Assembly: GCF_044788715.1 (NCBI RefSeq)
Contig: NZ_CP173170.1
Coordinates: 1,798,001 to 1,862,000, forward strand
Source: Methylotuvimicrobium sp018830325
GTDB taxonomy: Bacteria > Pseudomonadota > Gammaproteobacteria > Methylococcales > Methylomonadaceae
Reading direction: 5' to 3'
DNA length: 64,000 bases
In this document: piece by piece, positions 17,108-24,784 of the stretch
Layout: each line of letters opens with the position of its first letter
Position numbering within the stretch: position 1 is the stretch's first letter
Program-made: the position numbers and the translations under genes
The notes under the pieces: model-generated
The model's input: the letters and a program-made list of their open reading frames with translations, nothing else
Databases searched by the model: none
What the model was told of the DNA's origin: nothing

Positions 17108-17154
17108 TTCGATTCTCCAATTGAAAAAATGAATAGGTTTCTAGACGCCAATGC

Positions 17155-17214
17155 CATTCAGTTAAGCCGTTCGTGGCGAACCCTTCGGCTAAGCTCAGGG
17201 GAGCCCTGTCTAAC
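17155..17214. repeat. GTTCGTGGYGA...TTCGGCTAAGCTCAGG palindromic repeat
   Basis: The stretch starts at the GTTAAGCCGTTCGTGGCGAA motif and continues with CCCTTCGGCTAAGCTCAGG and GAGCCCTGTC. Related copies occur at 32205, 49764, 50214 and 57146. It abuts family A copy 2 directly. Confidence 0.7.
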
Positions 17215-17400
17215 TTAGGATTTCGTGATAAATAACGTCCTGGAGCTATTAGCTTTGTTGAGGGTTCGGCAACTCGCTTGACAGGACGCCGTGAATACGT
17301 CCATGTAGGCTTGACGGCGGCTTTCCCTGCCGCCGACACCAGTCAATCGAGTTGCCGAACTCTCCATTAATTAGGGAAGTTATTTACGACCAAATCCTTA
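17215..17400. repeat. Family A element, copy 2
   Basis: The element has near-perfect terminal inverted repeats (TTAGGATTTCGTGATAAATA and, at the other end, TATTTACGACCAAATCCTTA). Its core is about 90 percent like copy 1 by eye. Confidence 0.88.
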
Positions 17401-17620
17401 ACTTATCGACTTGGGCTATTGACAACAAACGGGGCGTATTACGAAAGCAGGCCGTCAAGCTTGTTTTTTCAAACCACAAAACATGGGAGTTCTTCAATAT
17501 CAGAGTAGTGACGAGAACTTATCCGAATAGTTGGTTTGTCATCCTGAAAGGACAAGCGATCCGTTCCGGCTGGAATTTGGCGCATTGATTTTATGCTTTC
17601 AATGGTAGAGGCTTGCGAGA

Positions 17621-17652
17621 AGAGCCGTGTACGAACCCGTATGCATGGTTCT
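17621..17652 (+). other. Possible group II intron domain V remnant
   Basis: The stretch AGAGCCGTGTACG - AACC - CGTATGCATGGTTCT folds as a 32-base hairpin with the AGC triad at its base, a two-base bulge on the 3' arm and a four-base loop, like domain V of bacterial group II introns. No reverse transcriptase or 5' intron end is visible, so it would be a 3' relic. A chance hairpin is possible. Confidence 0.4.
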
Positions 17653-17678
17653 GGATGCTGGCCCTGATTCCCGATAGT

Positions 17679-18395
17679 TCAATGAATCCACATCGTGCCC
17701 GCCATTCCCAACAGAAAGCCCGATACGGCGCCTATCGCGGGGAAACTTTTATTTTTCATGCGGGCTCCGGGAGCGATATCCTGAAAAATCAGAAACAAAA
17801 TTCCGCCGCTGCAAAACAACATGATATTGCCCACTATCGAGTCGTTTGCCGATAGATAGGTAAAACCGAATCCTGCCGCAATCGGCCCTATAAGAGGGGC
17901 TATCCAAAAAAGCGTCCACAAGCGGCGACGGGAAACCCCGCTCTCTTGCATTTCATGATGGGCAGCAAAACCTTCCGGCATGTTTTGCAGTGCGATCAAA
18001 CCGGTCAACAAATAAGCCGTAACCAGGTCGTTGGCAACGGCAACGCCCAATAAAATAGCCTCGGGAAAGAAGTCCATCACCATGCCTACGAATAACGTGA
18101 CCGTATTGCGCGTGCGCAACGCCCAAGCACTGAATTGCCAAAATAATAATCCCCCCAACCCGAAAGAAACGGAAGCGGAAAAAATCGATGAAGTTGCCAC
18201 GCCGTGTGGGATTAAAACAAGCGTGACGGCTGCCAGCAAAGCGCCGCCGCCGAAGTAGGATACAAAACTGTCCAGCGCCTTGCGTCGGCAAAAAGAACCG
18301 ATCACGAGGTTCGACGAGACCAGGGCGCCGGCCGGTATCGATAATCCGGCCGCAAACGCCAGCAGGAGAGCAAAATCGAAGTTTATTGTCGACAT
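17679..18395 (-). CDS. ZIP-family divalent metal transporter
   Basis: The 238-residue protein is an inner-membrane carrier with about eight helices. The metal-binding helices IV and V of ZIP proteins are seen as MDFFPEAILLGVAVA and LIALQNMPEGFAAHHEM, which carry the Asn/Pro-Glu and His ligands. The His-Ser-Ile-x-Asp pattern of helix IV is replaced by MDFFPEA, as in one bacterial branch. It probably imports zinc or related divalent cations. It stands alone on the minus strand, with a long gap to the TetR gene upstream. Confidence 0.88.
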   Translation of the reverse strand: MSTINFDFALLLAFAAGLSIPAGALVSSNLVIGSFCRRKALDSFVSYFGGGALLAAVTLVLIPHGVATSSIFSASVSFGLGGLLFWQFSAWALRTRNTVTLFVGMVMDFFPEAILLGVAVANDLVTAYLLTGLIALQNMPEGFAAHHEMQESGVSRRRLWTLFWIAPLIGPIAAGFGFTYLSANDSIVGNIMLFCSGGILFLIFQDIAPGARMKNKSFPAIGAVSGFLLGMAGTMWIH

Positions 18396-18588
18396 TAATT
18401 CAAGCTTCCCGGTGAAAACACTATCGAGTTTATGTTTTGCCTGTTGTTTTTCATTGGGCGCATTCTGCGAGTAATCTTAGCAAGATTAAAACCAAGGCCG
18501 CTGCCGCGTTTCTATCACCCGACTCGTTACGAGTCTCTCTTCGTTGGTCGGGCTACTGCGGGAAACCTTACAAGACATTTAGCTTTTG

Positions 18589-19185
18589 TTACGGTTCATA
18601 AGAGGGTATGACTGAAGCCACTAACAGTTTGGCAAGCGTTTCGAGCTCTTCTCTGGGCGGGCGGGTTTTACTGAATAGACGTAAGCCGAAGATGCCGGTT
18701 ACCAGAAACCGGGCCGATATGGCGGGACCACTCTTGTCGTTAAGCAATCCCGCCCTCTCGCAATCGAACAATACAGCGGTTAATTCGCGCTCAACTTCGC
18801 CGAACATTCGCTGAAGCCGAACGCCTATTTGTTCGTCCTGAAATCCGATTTCGGCTAGGGTGTTGATGAGCAAACAATCGGAATTGCCGCTATCGCCGCA
18901 GGCGTTGTCGATCAATTTCATGAAAAAAGCTTCCAGACGCAGGATAGGCGGTTCGTCTCGATGCAACAAGCAAAACATCGATTGTTTCATGTTTTCGAAA
19001 TAAGCGTCCAGCGCCATCAGAAACAGACCGCGCTTATCGCCGAAAGCCGCATAAAGGCTGCCCGGGCGGAGTCCTGTCGCATCGACTAAATCTTTGATGG
19101 AAGTGGCGTGATAACCTTTGAGCCGAAACAAACGAATGGCTTGTTGTAAAACATGGCAGCGGTCGAAAGAGGCAGGTCGAGCCAT
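18589..19185 (-). CDS. TetR-family transcriptional regulator
   Basis: The N-terminal helix-turn-helix is typical: RLFRLKGYHATSIKDLVDAT followed by LRPGSLYAAFGDKRGLFLMA. The C-terminal part contains CLLINTLAEIGFQDEQIGVR as in the TetR C-terminal ligand domain of the YxaF/AcrR-like group. It is divergent from the SRPBCC gene across 125 bases that hold two 22-base palindromes, so it probably represses both itself and the SRPBCC/membrane protein pair. Confidence 0.92.
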   Translation of the reverse strand: MARPASFDRCHVLQQAIRLFRLKGYHATSIKDLVDATGLRPGSLYAAFGDKRGLFLMALDAYFENMKQSMFCLLHRDEPPILRLEAFFMKLIDNACGDSGNSDCLLINTLAEIGFQDEQIGVRLQRMFGEVERELTAVLFDCERAGLLNDKSGPAISARFLVTGIFGLRLFSKTRPPREELETLAKLLVASVIPSYEP

Positions 19186-19218
19186 AAAATCGGGGTTAGT
19201 TGAGTAAAAGGCTGTTTA

Positions 19219-19240
19219 TTATTGAACAATCATTCAAATA
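19219..19240. promoter_or_regulatory. TetR operator half of a pair, site 1
   Basis: TTATTGAA - CAATCA - TTCAAATA is an inverted repeat with one mismatch. It lies 34 bases upstream of the TetR start and has the same arms and spacer length as site 2. Confidence 0.6.
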
Positions 19241-19257
19241 AAGCTATTCTTCGCTCG

Positions 19258-19279
19258 TTATTGAACGTTTATTCAATAA
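19258..19279. promoter_or_regulatory. TetR operator, site 2
   Basis: TTATTGAA - CGTTTA - TTCAATAA has perfect 8-base arms around 6 bases. Centres of sites 1 and 2 are 39 bases apart, close to four helical turns, and lie in the shared promoter region. Confidence 0.7.
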
Positions 19280-19310
19280 TAAATCTTTTACTATCAATGT
19301 GGAGAACATC

Positions 19311-19742
19311 ATGCCTCAATGTTATCAATCGATTTTGGTCCAGGCGCCAATACAACAAGTATGGAGCACCGTCAAGGATTTTCATGATATGTCATGGGCT
19401 AGTCAGGTCGTTCAACAATGTACCGCCGTCGGCGAACTGACCGGAACGGAAGCCGGCGCCAAACGAGTCTTGAACGGCGTGTTTCACGAGACCTTACTGG
19501 AATGCAACGACGCGGAAAACCGTATACGCTACTCGATCGACGACGGGCCGTCCCCGGTTTCGCAGGCAGAGGTCAAAAATTATGTCGGGCAGGTTCAATT
19601 GCGACCGGTCACGCTTGGCGATAAGACTTTTGTCGAATGGAGTTCCTCCTGGGAATCGGCTTCCGAGGAAGCACGGGATTTTTGCCATCAGATCTATGTT
19701 GCGCTGCTGAAGGCGCTGGCCGACAGGTTGAATGTGCAATGA
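19311..19742 (+). CDS. SRPBCC (polyketide cyclase-like) family protein
   Basis: The 143-residue product has the START/Bet v1-like fold pattern of SRPBCC proteins: SILVQAPIQQVWSTVKDFHD at the first strand and helix, GAKRVLNGVFHETLLECND, then VEWSSSWESASEEARDFC and a long C-terminal helix. Members bind hydrophobic ligands; no catalytic residues are evident. ATG 19311 follows TGGAGAAC. It is the first gene of a pair with a small membrane protein and is probably controlled by the divergent TetR protein. Confidence 0.88.
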   Translation: MPQCYQSILVQAPIQQVWSTVKDFHDMSWASQVVQQCTAVGELTGTEAGAKRVLNGVFHETLLECNDAENRIRYSIDDGPSPVSQAEVKNYVGQVQLRPVTLGDKTFVEWSSSWESASEEARDFCHQIYVALLKALADRLNVQ

Positions 19743-20140
19743 ACCGCTCGTTCAGACTGAAACTGTCGTTGCTGACGATGCGTCTTTCCGTGTTCGTCGT
19801 GATGTCGATGTGGATGATCGATAAATTTATCAATCCGGGGCACGGCGCGAAAATATTCGAAAAATTTTATTTTATTCCCGGGCTTCCTGAAACGACCATG
19901 ATGGGCATCGGTGTTCTGGAGTCGATTGTTTTGGTTTGTTTTGTCCTCGGACTTTTTAAAAAATGGACTTACGGCGCGGTTTTGCTCTTTCATGCTGTGT
20001 CGACGTTTTCGTCTTGGCAGCAATATCTGTCTCCGTTCGAAGGTCCGCATTTACTTTTTTTTGCCGCATGGCCCATGTTGTCTGGTTGTTTACTGTTGTT
20101 TTTGTTGCGTGAAGAAGATAGTTTGTGGGCATTGAGTTGA
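19739..20140 (+). CDS. Small four-helix membrane protein, DoxX-like
   Basis: The 133-residue product has four hydrophobic helices. The first contains LTMRLSVFVVMSMWMIDKFI, followed by NPGHGAKIFEKFYF, a pattern typical of DoxX-like membrane proteins. The ATG overlaps the stop of the SRPBCC gene by 4 bases, so translation is coupled. It ends shortly before a terminator. The function is unknown; a joint role with the SRPBCC protein in response to a ligand of the TetR regulator is inferred. Confidence 0.75.
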   Translation: MNRSFRLKLSLLTMRLSVFVVMSMWMIDKFINPGHGAKIFEKFYFIPGLPETTMMGIGVLESIVLVCFVLGLFKKWTYGAVLLFHAVSTFSSWQQYLSPFEGPHLLFFAAWPMLSGCLLLFLLREEDSLWALS

Positions 20141-20171
20141 CGTGTAGAGATGAGCATTTAATTTCAACAAA

Positions 20172-20217
20172 GAGCGGCTCTTCGCTTCAGTCGAAACGCC
20201 GCTCGTCTTATTTTTTA
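20172..20217 (+). terminator. Intrinsic terminator
   Basis: GAGCGGC and GCCGCTC form a 7-base stem with an inner TTCG/CGAA extension, followed by a T-rich stretch. It lies between two convergent genes. Confidence 0.7.
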
Positions 20218-20226
20218 TTATCGTAA

Positions 20227-21831
20227 TCAATCAATCGAGCAGTAACTCGGGCTGAACAGCTCGGGATTCGCGTTTTCAATGTCGCGGATATAGCTCCCGG
20301 GCATGTCGTCGCGCAGGAAACAACCCGCGGCCAGACTGGGATAAATATCTTCGTAGGTGTTGATCTCGGCAGTATTGACACGGCGGTACACATGCGATCG
20401 GTTTAATTCGGTAGTGTTGGATAAGCCGGCCGCGGCGATGATTTCGGCAACGCTTTCGACGGTTGCTCGATGATAATTCGACACCCGCGTTTTCTTATCG
20501 GCGACGACCAGTCCCTTGGCCAGCTTCGGGTTTTGCGTCGCGACGCCGGTCGGGCAGGTATCCTTGTTGCATTGCAGCGATTGGATGCAGCCCAAGGCCA
20601 GCATCATCCCCCGCGCGCTGTTGCATAAGTCGGCGCCGAGCGCTATGCGCTTGACCAAATGAAAACCGGTAAAGACTTTGCCTGAGGCGATGATCTTGAC
20701 ATGTCTTCTCAAATCGAATCCGGTTAAACAATCACTGACGAAAACCAGCGCATCGGCCAAGGGCATGCCGATGGAGTTGGTGTACTCGACCGGCGCCGCG
20801 CCGGTTCCGCCTTCGCCGCCGTCGACGGTAATGAAATCGGGTGTGATGCCGGTTTCGAGCATGGCCTTGCAAATCGCGATGAATTCGCTGCGCCGGCCGA
20901 TACATAGCTTGAATCCGATCGGTTTGCCGCCCGATAAATCGCGCAACTTTTGTACGAACCGCATCAGGCCGACCGGCGAAGCAAAGCAAGCGTGCGTGGC
21001 CGGCGAGTTGACCTGCTTATAGGGCTCGACGCCGCGTATCGAAGCGATTTCCGGGGTGTTTTTACAGCCAGGCAAAACTCCGCCGTGACCGGGTTTGGCG
21101 CCCTGAGATAGCTTGATTTCGATCATTTTGACCTGGGGTAAGGCAGCCTTTGCGGCAAATTGCTCGCTGTCGAACATTCCCATGACGTTACGGCAACCGA
21201 AATAAGCCGTACCGATTTGCCAGATCAAGTCGCCGCCGGGTTCGAGATGATGTCCGCTTATCCCGCCTTCGCCGGTGTTGTGCGCGAAGCCGCCGGCTTT
21301 AGCACCCCCGTTTAGGGCTTTGACCGCATTGGCGCTCAGGGCGCCGAAACTCATTGCGGAAATATTGAAAATACTGGCCGAATACGGCTGCGTACAATGT
21401 GGGCCGCCGATCGTGACACGTAAATCCTTATCGATTTCGGTTAGGTTTCGTGCAGCCAGCGAATGCGCCAGCCATTCATACCCGACCCGGTAAACATCGA
21501 ACTTGGTTCCGTAAGGTACAGTATCCATTTCGCCTTTCGCGCGCTGGTAAACGACCGATCGAAAAATACGGTTGATCGGCGAACCGTCGGTGTCCGATTC
21601 AATAAAATACTGTTGAATCATCGGCCTCAGGTTTTCCATGCCTTTGCGGAATCGGCCGATCACCGGAAAATTTCGTAGCAGCGAATGGCGTGTTTGAATC
21701 ATGTCGTGAACGCCCAATAGAAAAATCGGCATCCATAACGCAAAACCCAAGAGCGTGTGGGGCCAAAAGAAGGCTAGGATTCCGTTGAGTGTAAAAACGG
21801 ACGACATAAAGACTAAAAATAGTAAACGCAT
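20227..21831 (-). CDS. FMN-binding glutamate synthase family protein
   Basis: The 534-residue protein has an N-terminal membrane-associated helix (LFLVFMSSVFTLNGILAFFW) and then the FMN-binding barrel of the glutamate synthase central domain: MSFGALSANAVKALNGGAK, GEGGISGHHLEPGGDLIWQI, QGAKPGHGGVLPG, TVDGGEGGTGAAPVEY and the 3Fe-4S-like Cys segment CNKDTCPTGVATQ. It lacks the glutaminase and the NADPH subunits, as is usual for this widespread single-domain type whose substrate is not settled. ATG 21831 follows AGAGGACACC; an in-frame codon at 21891 is less likely. It is a single gene. Confidence 0.9.
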   Translation of the reverse strand: MRLLFLVFMSSVFTLNGILAFFWPHTLLGFALWMPIFLLGVHDMIQTRHSLLRNFPVIGRFRKGMENLRPMIQQYFIESDTDGSPINRIFRSVVYQRAKGEMDTVPYGTKFDVYRVGYEWLAHSLAARNLTEIDKDLRVTIGGPHCTQPYSASIFNISAMSFGALSANAVKALNGGAKAGGFAHNTGEGGISGHHLEPGGDLIWQIGTAYFGCRNVMGMFDSEQFAAKAALPQVKMIEIKLSQGAKPGHGGVLPGCKNTPEIASIRGVEPYKQVNSPATHACFASPVGLMRFVQKLRDLSGGKPIGFKLCIGRRSEFIAICKAMLETGITPDFITVDGGEGGTGAAPVEYTNSIGMPLADALVFVSDCLTGFDLRRHVKIIASGKVFTGFHLVKRIALGADLCNSARGMMLALGCIQSLQCNKDTCPTGVATQNPKLAKGLVVADKKTRVSNYHRATVESVAEIIAAAGLSNTTELNRSHVYRRVNTAEINTYEDIYPSLAAGCFLRDDMPGSYIRDIENANPELFSPSYCSID

Positions 21832-21926
21832 GGTGTCCTCTGGTTGGTTTAATAGCACTCGAATCAGCGAAAGTATTGAATGGATTCCCAATTGAGTCGT
21901 TGACTAGCCGGTTGCCTTACACCATC

Positions 21927-22207
21927 TAAGGATTTCGCGAAAAATAACTTCCTGGAGTTATGAGCTTTGTCGAGGGTTCGGTAATTCGCCTGGCAGGACG
22001 CCGTGAATACGTCCTTGTAAGCTTGACGGCGGAATCTGATTGCCATGGATGGCATGAATGCAGATTTTGCATTACGCCATGGATGGCGTGTATTAGGGCA
22101 ATGCAGGAGCAATTGCCGAGGAGCAAAAATCTGCCCTGCCGCCGACACCTGCCAATCGAGCAACCGTACCCTCCAAAAATGGGAACTTATTGATGACCAA
22201 ATCCTAA
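21927..22207. repeat. Family A element, copy 3, interrupted by a family B element
   Basis: The outer parts match copies 1 and 2, with the same ends (TAAGGATTTCGCGAAAAATA and GATGACCAAATCCTAA). Between GCTTGACGGCGG and CCCTGCCGCCGACACC, about 100 bases (22033-22133) are inserted that are nearly identical to the family B element at 42969. Confidence 0.88.
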
Positions 22208-22293
22208 ACCGTTTACAAACAAAATCATGGATTCTGTTGTAAGGAAGTAGCGTATTCGACGACTTATCGTCAAAATAAACGAATAAGGAGTCA

Positions 22294-23061
22294 ATGATGT
22301 ATTTCGTTAATCGATATGTTTTGGGTATAGCTCTTACGTTAATCACTGCGTTCTCATACGGAGCCGAACCGGATTGGACCGATTATAGAGCCGTGCTTGA
22401 GCATATTCGTCCCGGCAATAAGAACGGCGTTTCGTTGATGCTTGTCGATTATAAGACCATTCGTGACGATGGCAGTCTCGACCGGGCATACCAAGCGCTT
22501 TCTACATTTCCAGTTGCGAGTCTGGCGGGACGGGAAGAGAAACTGGCGTTTTATATCAATGCTTACAATATCTTGGCTTTAAAAATGGTCGCCGATCATT
22601 GGCCTTTAAAGAGCATCAAGGATGTCGGTAGTTGGTTCAGCCCGGTTTGGAAGAAGCCGTCCGGCGAGTTAGGCGGTAAAGTTGTTACGCTCGATGAAGT
22701 CGAACACGAAATATTGCGGCCGATGGGTGAGCCTCGCATGCATATGGCGGTCGTTTGCGCCTCAGTCAGTTGTCCGGATTTACGCAAGGAGCCGTTCGTT
22801 GCCGCAAAGCTCGACGAGCAGTTGAACGATCAGGCGACGAAGTTTTTAAACAATGCCGGCAAAGGCTTGCGAGTATCGAAAGAGACCATAAGAGTATCGA
22901 AAGAGACCATAAGAGTATCGAAAATTTTCGATTGGTTCGAAAAGGATTTTAGCGGGCAGGGCGGTGTCGAAGCTTTCGTCAGACGCTACCATCCTGATTT
23001 GCCGGATTACCGTCTGAAGGCCAACATTCCGTATGATTGGGCGGTCAATGCATTGCGATGA
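22294..23061 (+). CDS. DUF547 domain secreted protein with an in-frame 21-base tandem duplication
   Basis: The 255-residue product has a signal peptide (ALTLITAFSYGAEP) and then a DUF547 domain: EEKLAFYINAYNILALKMV, the segment LDEVEHEILRPMGEPRMHMA and VCASVSCPDLRKEPF with a Cys pair. The DUF547 fold resembles papain-like or transglutaminase-like proteins; its role is unknown. Residues 193-210 hold RVSKETI twice and RVSK once more, caused by a 21-base tandem repeat (22872-22923). This enlarges a loop near RVSKIFDWF. ATG 22294 follows AAGGAG. The sigma factor gene lies 110 bases downstream. Confidence 0.87.
   Translation: MMYFVNRYVLGIALTLITAFSYGAEPDWTDYRAVLEHIRPGNKNGVSLMLVDYKTIRDDGSLDRAYQALSTFPVASLAGREEKLAFYINAYNILALKMVADHWPLKSIKDVGSWFSPVWKKPSGELGGKVVTLDEVEHEILRPMGEPRMHMAVVCASVSCPDLRKEPFVAAKLDEQLNDQATKFLNNAGKGLRVSKETIRVSKETIRVSKIFDWFEKDFSGQGGVEAFVRRYHPDLPDYRLKANIPYDWAVNALR
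22872..22923 (+). repeat. 21-base tandem repeat inside the DUF547 gene
   Basis: The unit AGTATCGAAAGAGACCATAA (plus G) occurs twice in full and once in part (10 bases). The two full copies are identical, which points to recent slippage. The unit is a multiple of three, so the frame is kept. Confidence 0.95.
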
Positions 23062-23081
23062 AACATATAAATGGGTGAAAA

Positions 23082-23099
23082 AAAGACCAAATGGTCTTT
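23082..23099 (+). terminator. Short perfect palindrome, possible terminator or operator
   Basis: AAAGACCA - AA - TGGTCTTT lies 20 bases after the DUF547 gene and 72 bases before the sigma factor gene. The loop is short and the following U-tract is broken (AAAGTTTT), so it may be a protein-binding site instead. Confidence 0.4.
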
Positions 23100-23171
23100 A
23101 AAGTTTTAACGTATCCGATGAGTTTTTTGTATAGAATGCCTCTTCAACACAAATAATAAACAGGTTTTCAA

Positions 23172-23735
23172 ATGTCTCATCAACTGTCCCGGCCGAGCGA
23201 ATGGCTCGGCCTGTATGGCGATATTCTCTACCGGTATGGTTACGCGCGGCTTAGCGACCGGGACGCTGCCGAGGATTTGGTCCAAGAAACGCTGATTGCG
23301 GCGTTGAAAGCCAAGGATAACTATGCCGGCCAAGCTTCGGAGCGGACTTGGTTGATCGGCATTCTCAAGCACAAAATCATCGATCATTTTCGGAAAACCG
23401 CGAAAGAACCGAACCAGGAATACGACGACGGTCTTGCCGGCGTTGCCGAAGACGAGTTTTTCGACGAACGAGGCAATTGGCAGCACGACGTTTCCTCTTG
23501 GTCGAAACCGGACAAGTCTTTGGAACAGACGCAATTTTTCGAAGTGTTGCAACGCTGTATCGATCGTTTGCCGCCGAGGTTGGCGCAACTGTTCGTGCTT
23601 CGCGAAATCGACGGCATCGATACCGAAGAAATTTGCGGATTGATGACGATTACCCCGAACAACTTTTGGGTGATGATGTCTCGGGCCAGAGTGCAGCTGC
23701 GCCATTGTCTGGATCTGAATTGGTTTAATGCGTAA
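23172..23735 (+). CDS. ECF-type RNA polymerase sigma factor
   Basis: The 187-residue protein has region 2 (ILYRYGYARLSDRDAAEDLV and QETLIAALKAKDNY, then TWLIGILKHKIIDHFRK) and region 4 (RLPPRLAQLFVLREIDGI and MTITPNNFWVMMSRARVQLR) of group 4 sigma factors. A linker with FDERGNWQHDVSSWSKPD matches the group in which the sigma factor is followed by a small zinc-finger anti-sigma protein, sometimes named SigJ-like or RpoE7-like. It directs transcription of an unknown stress or envelope regulon. The anti-sigma gene starts 14 bases downstream. Confidence 0.92.
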   Translation: MSHQLSRPSEWLGLYGDILYRYGYARLSDRDAAEDLVQETLIAALKAKDNYAGQASERTWLIGILKHKIIDHFRKTAKEPNQEYDDGLAGVAEDEFFDERGNWQHDVSSWSKPDKSLEQTQFFEVLQRCIDRLPPRLAQLFVLREIDGIDTEEICGLMTITPNNFWVMMSRARVQLRHCLDLNWFNA

Positions 23736-23749
23736 GGGGCCGAAGAATT

Positions 23750-24016
23750 ATGTTGACGTGTAAAGAAGCCAGTGTTCTGGCAACAAAAGCGATGGACGGT
23801 AAACTGACTTTTCGGGAACGAGTCGGCTTACGTCTGCATATTGCGATGTGTGGCTTGTGTAGGCGGTATGTTCGAGATACGAAACGATTGCGCGAGGCAA
23901 TACGAAATGCAGGCCCATTCGTGTCGGCAATGATGCCCGAATCGGTCAAGCTATCCGAAAGATCGTGCGAGCGTATAACACAAATGCTGAAGGAGTATTC
24001 GGATGAAAGCCGTTGA
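23750..24016 (+). CDS. Zinc-finger (zf-HC2) anti-sigma factor
   Basis: The 88-residue protein carries the anti-sigma zinc motif: a Cys near the start (LTCKEASVLATKAMDGKL) and HIAMCGLCRRY, giving the H-x3-C-x2-C pattern of ZAS proteins. There is no membrane helix, so it is a soluble anti-sigma factor, possibly redox sensitive. It follows the ECF sigma gene after 14 bases and should bind that sigma factor. Confidence 0.85.
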   Translation: MLTCKEASVLATKAMDGKLTFRERVGLRLHIAMCGLCRRYVRDTKRLREAIRNAGPFVSAMMPESVKLSERSCERITQMLKEYSDESR

Positions 24017-24525
24017 ATTTTCAGGAAATCGTGTTTTTCTTTCGGATTACGAATGAGCTTTAGCCTGGGCTGTCGAAAATAAATCCATTTTAGCTAATTT
24101 TTGTGTTTCCCCTTTTTAATCTCAAAATTCTTGGAAATAATTGTTGGTGATCATAAGTTATAAATCACCCTACTGCTGGCTTGTGTATACCAAGTGCTTT
24201 CTGAGTGGAAACGCTTAAAAAATCGGGCAATTATTTGCTGCTGTATCCTAAGAAACTCAAGCCATGTAACTGTTTTCGCAACGCATCTATCGGACAAAAG
24301 AGCGCGTCAGCTTACCAGCAAATGTGACCGCTCGAAGTATAATTACAGGGATGTAATGAATGCACAAAATGCCGGAGCATTTTTGACCTGCATTTGCCTT
24401 TCCTTTTCCTACATACTTGCAATACCCTCTAATTTAATCCAATCGAATGGATTGAAAGTTCTAAGATATCAGGAAAAAATTGTAAGCATTCGCGTGTTTA
24501 TCCGACTCATCGGAGAATGATCGTT
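24017..24525. other. Intergenic region, no convincing gene
   Basis: A reading frame of 108 codons exists at 24194-24520 but its composition is poor in usual codons and the product resembles nothing I know. I see no RNA gene. Confidence 0.4.
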
Positions 24526-24668
24526 TTAACCCAGCCTTAACAAATGTAGTGCCTATAGGCTAAAGCATTGAATTTTAAGTGTTAAAAATCATGTCAATTT
24601 CGATGATCTAGTATTATAGTATATATTTATCAATGCCTTATGGAAGAAAAATGTTAAAGCTGGGTTAA
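24526..24668. repeat. Family E MITE-like element
   Basis: The 143-base AT-rich element is bounded by 17-base inverted ends: TTAACCCAGCCTTAACA at 24526 and TGTTAAAGCTGGGTTAA at 24652, which match at 16 of 17 positions. No reading frame is inside. It ends 117 bases before the ArsS-like pseudoenzyme gene and could carry its promoter. Confidence 0.8.
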
Positions 24669-24784
24669 GAGTTCGATTGTCGCGTTGATGATATCTATTT
24701 GACCGCGAAATTCCGGATTCTCTACAAATTTCGATTGCGGTCATTCTCTATTTGTCTTTAAGCCGGTTTAAATTGAGAAAAGCC

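Noticed and set aside
24194..24520. 108-codon frame after the anti-sigma gene
   Set aside because: No ribosome binding site, no family resemblance, and AT-rich composition like the surrounding non-coding DNA.
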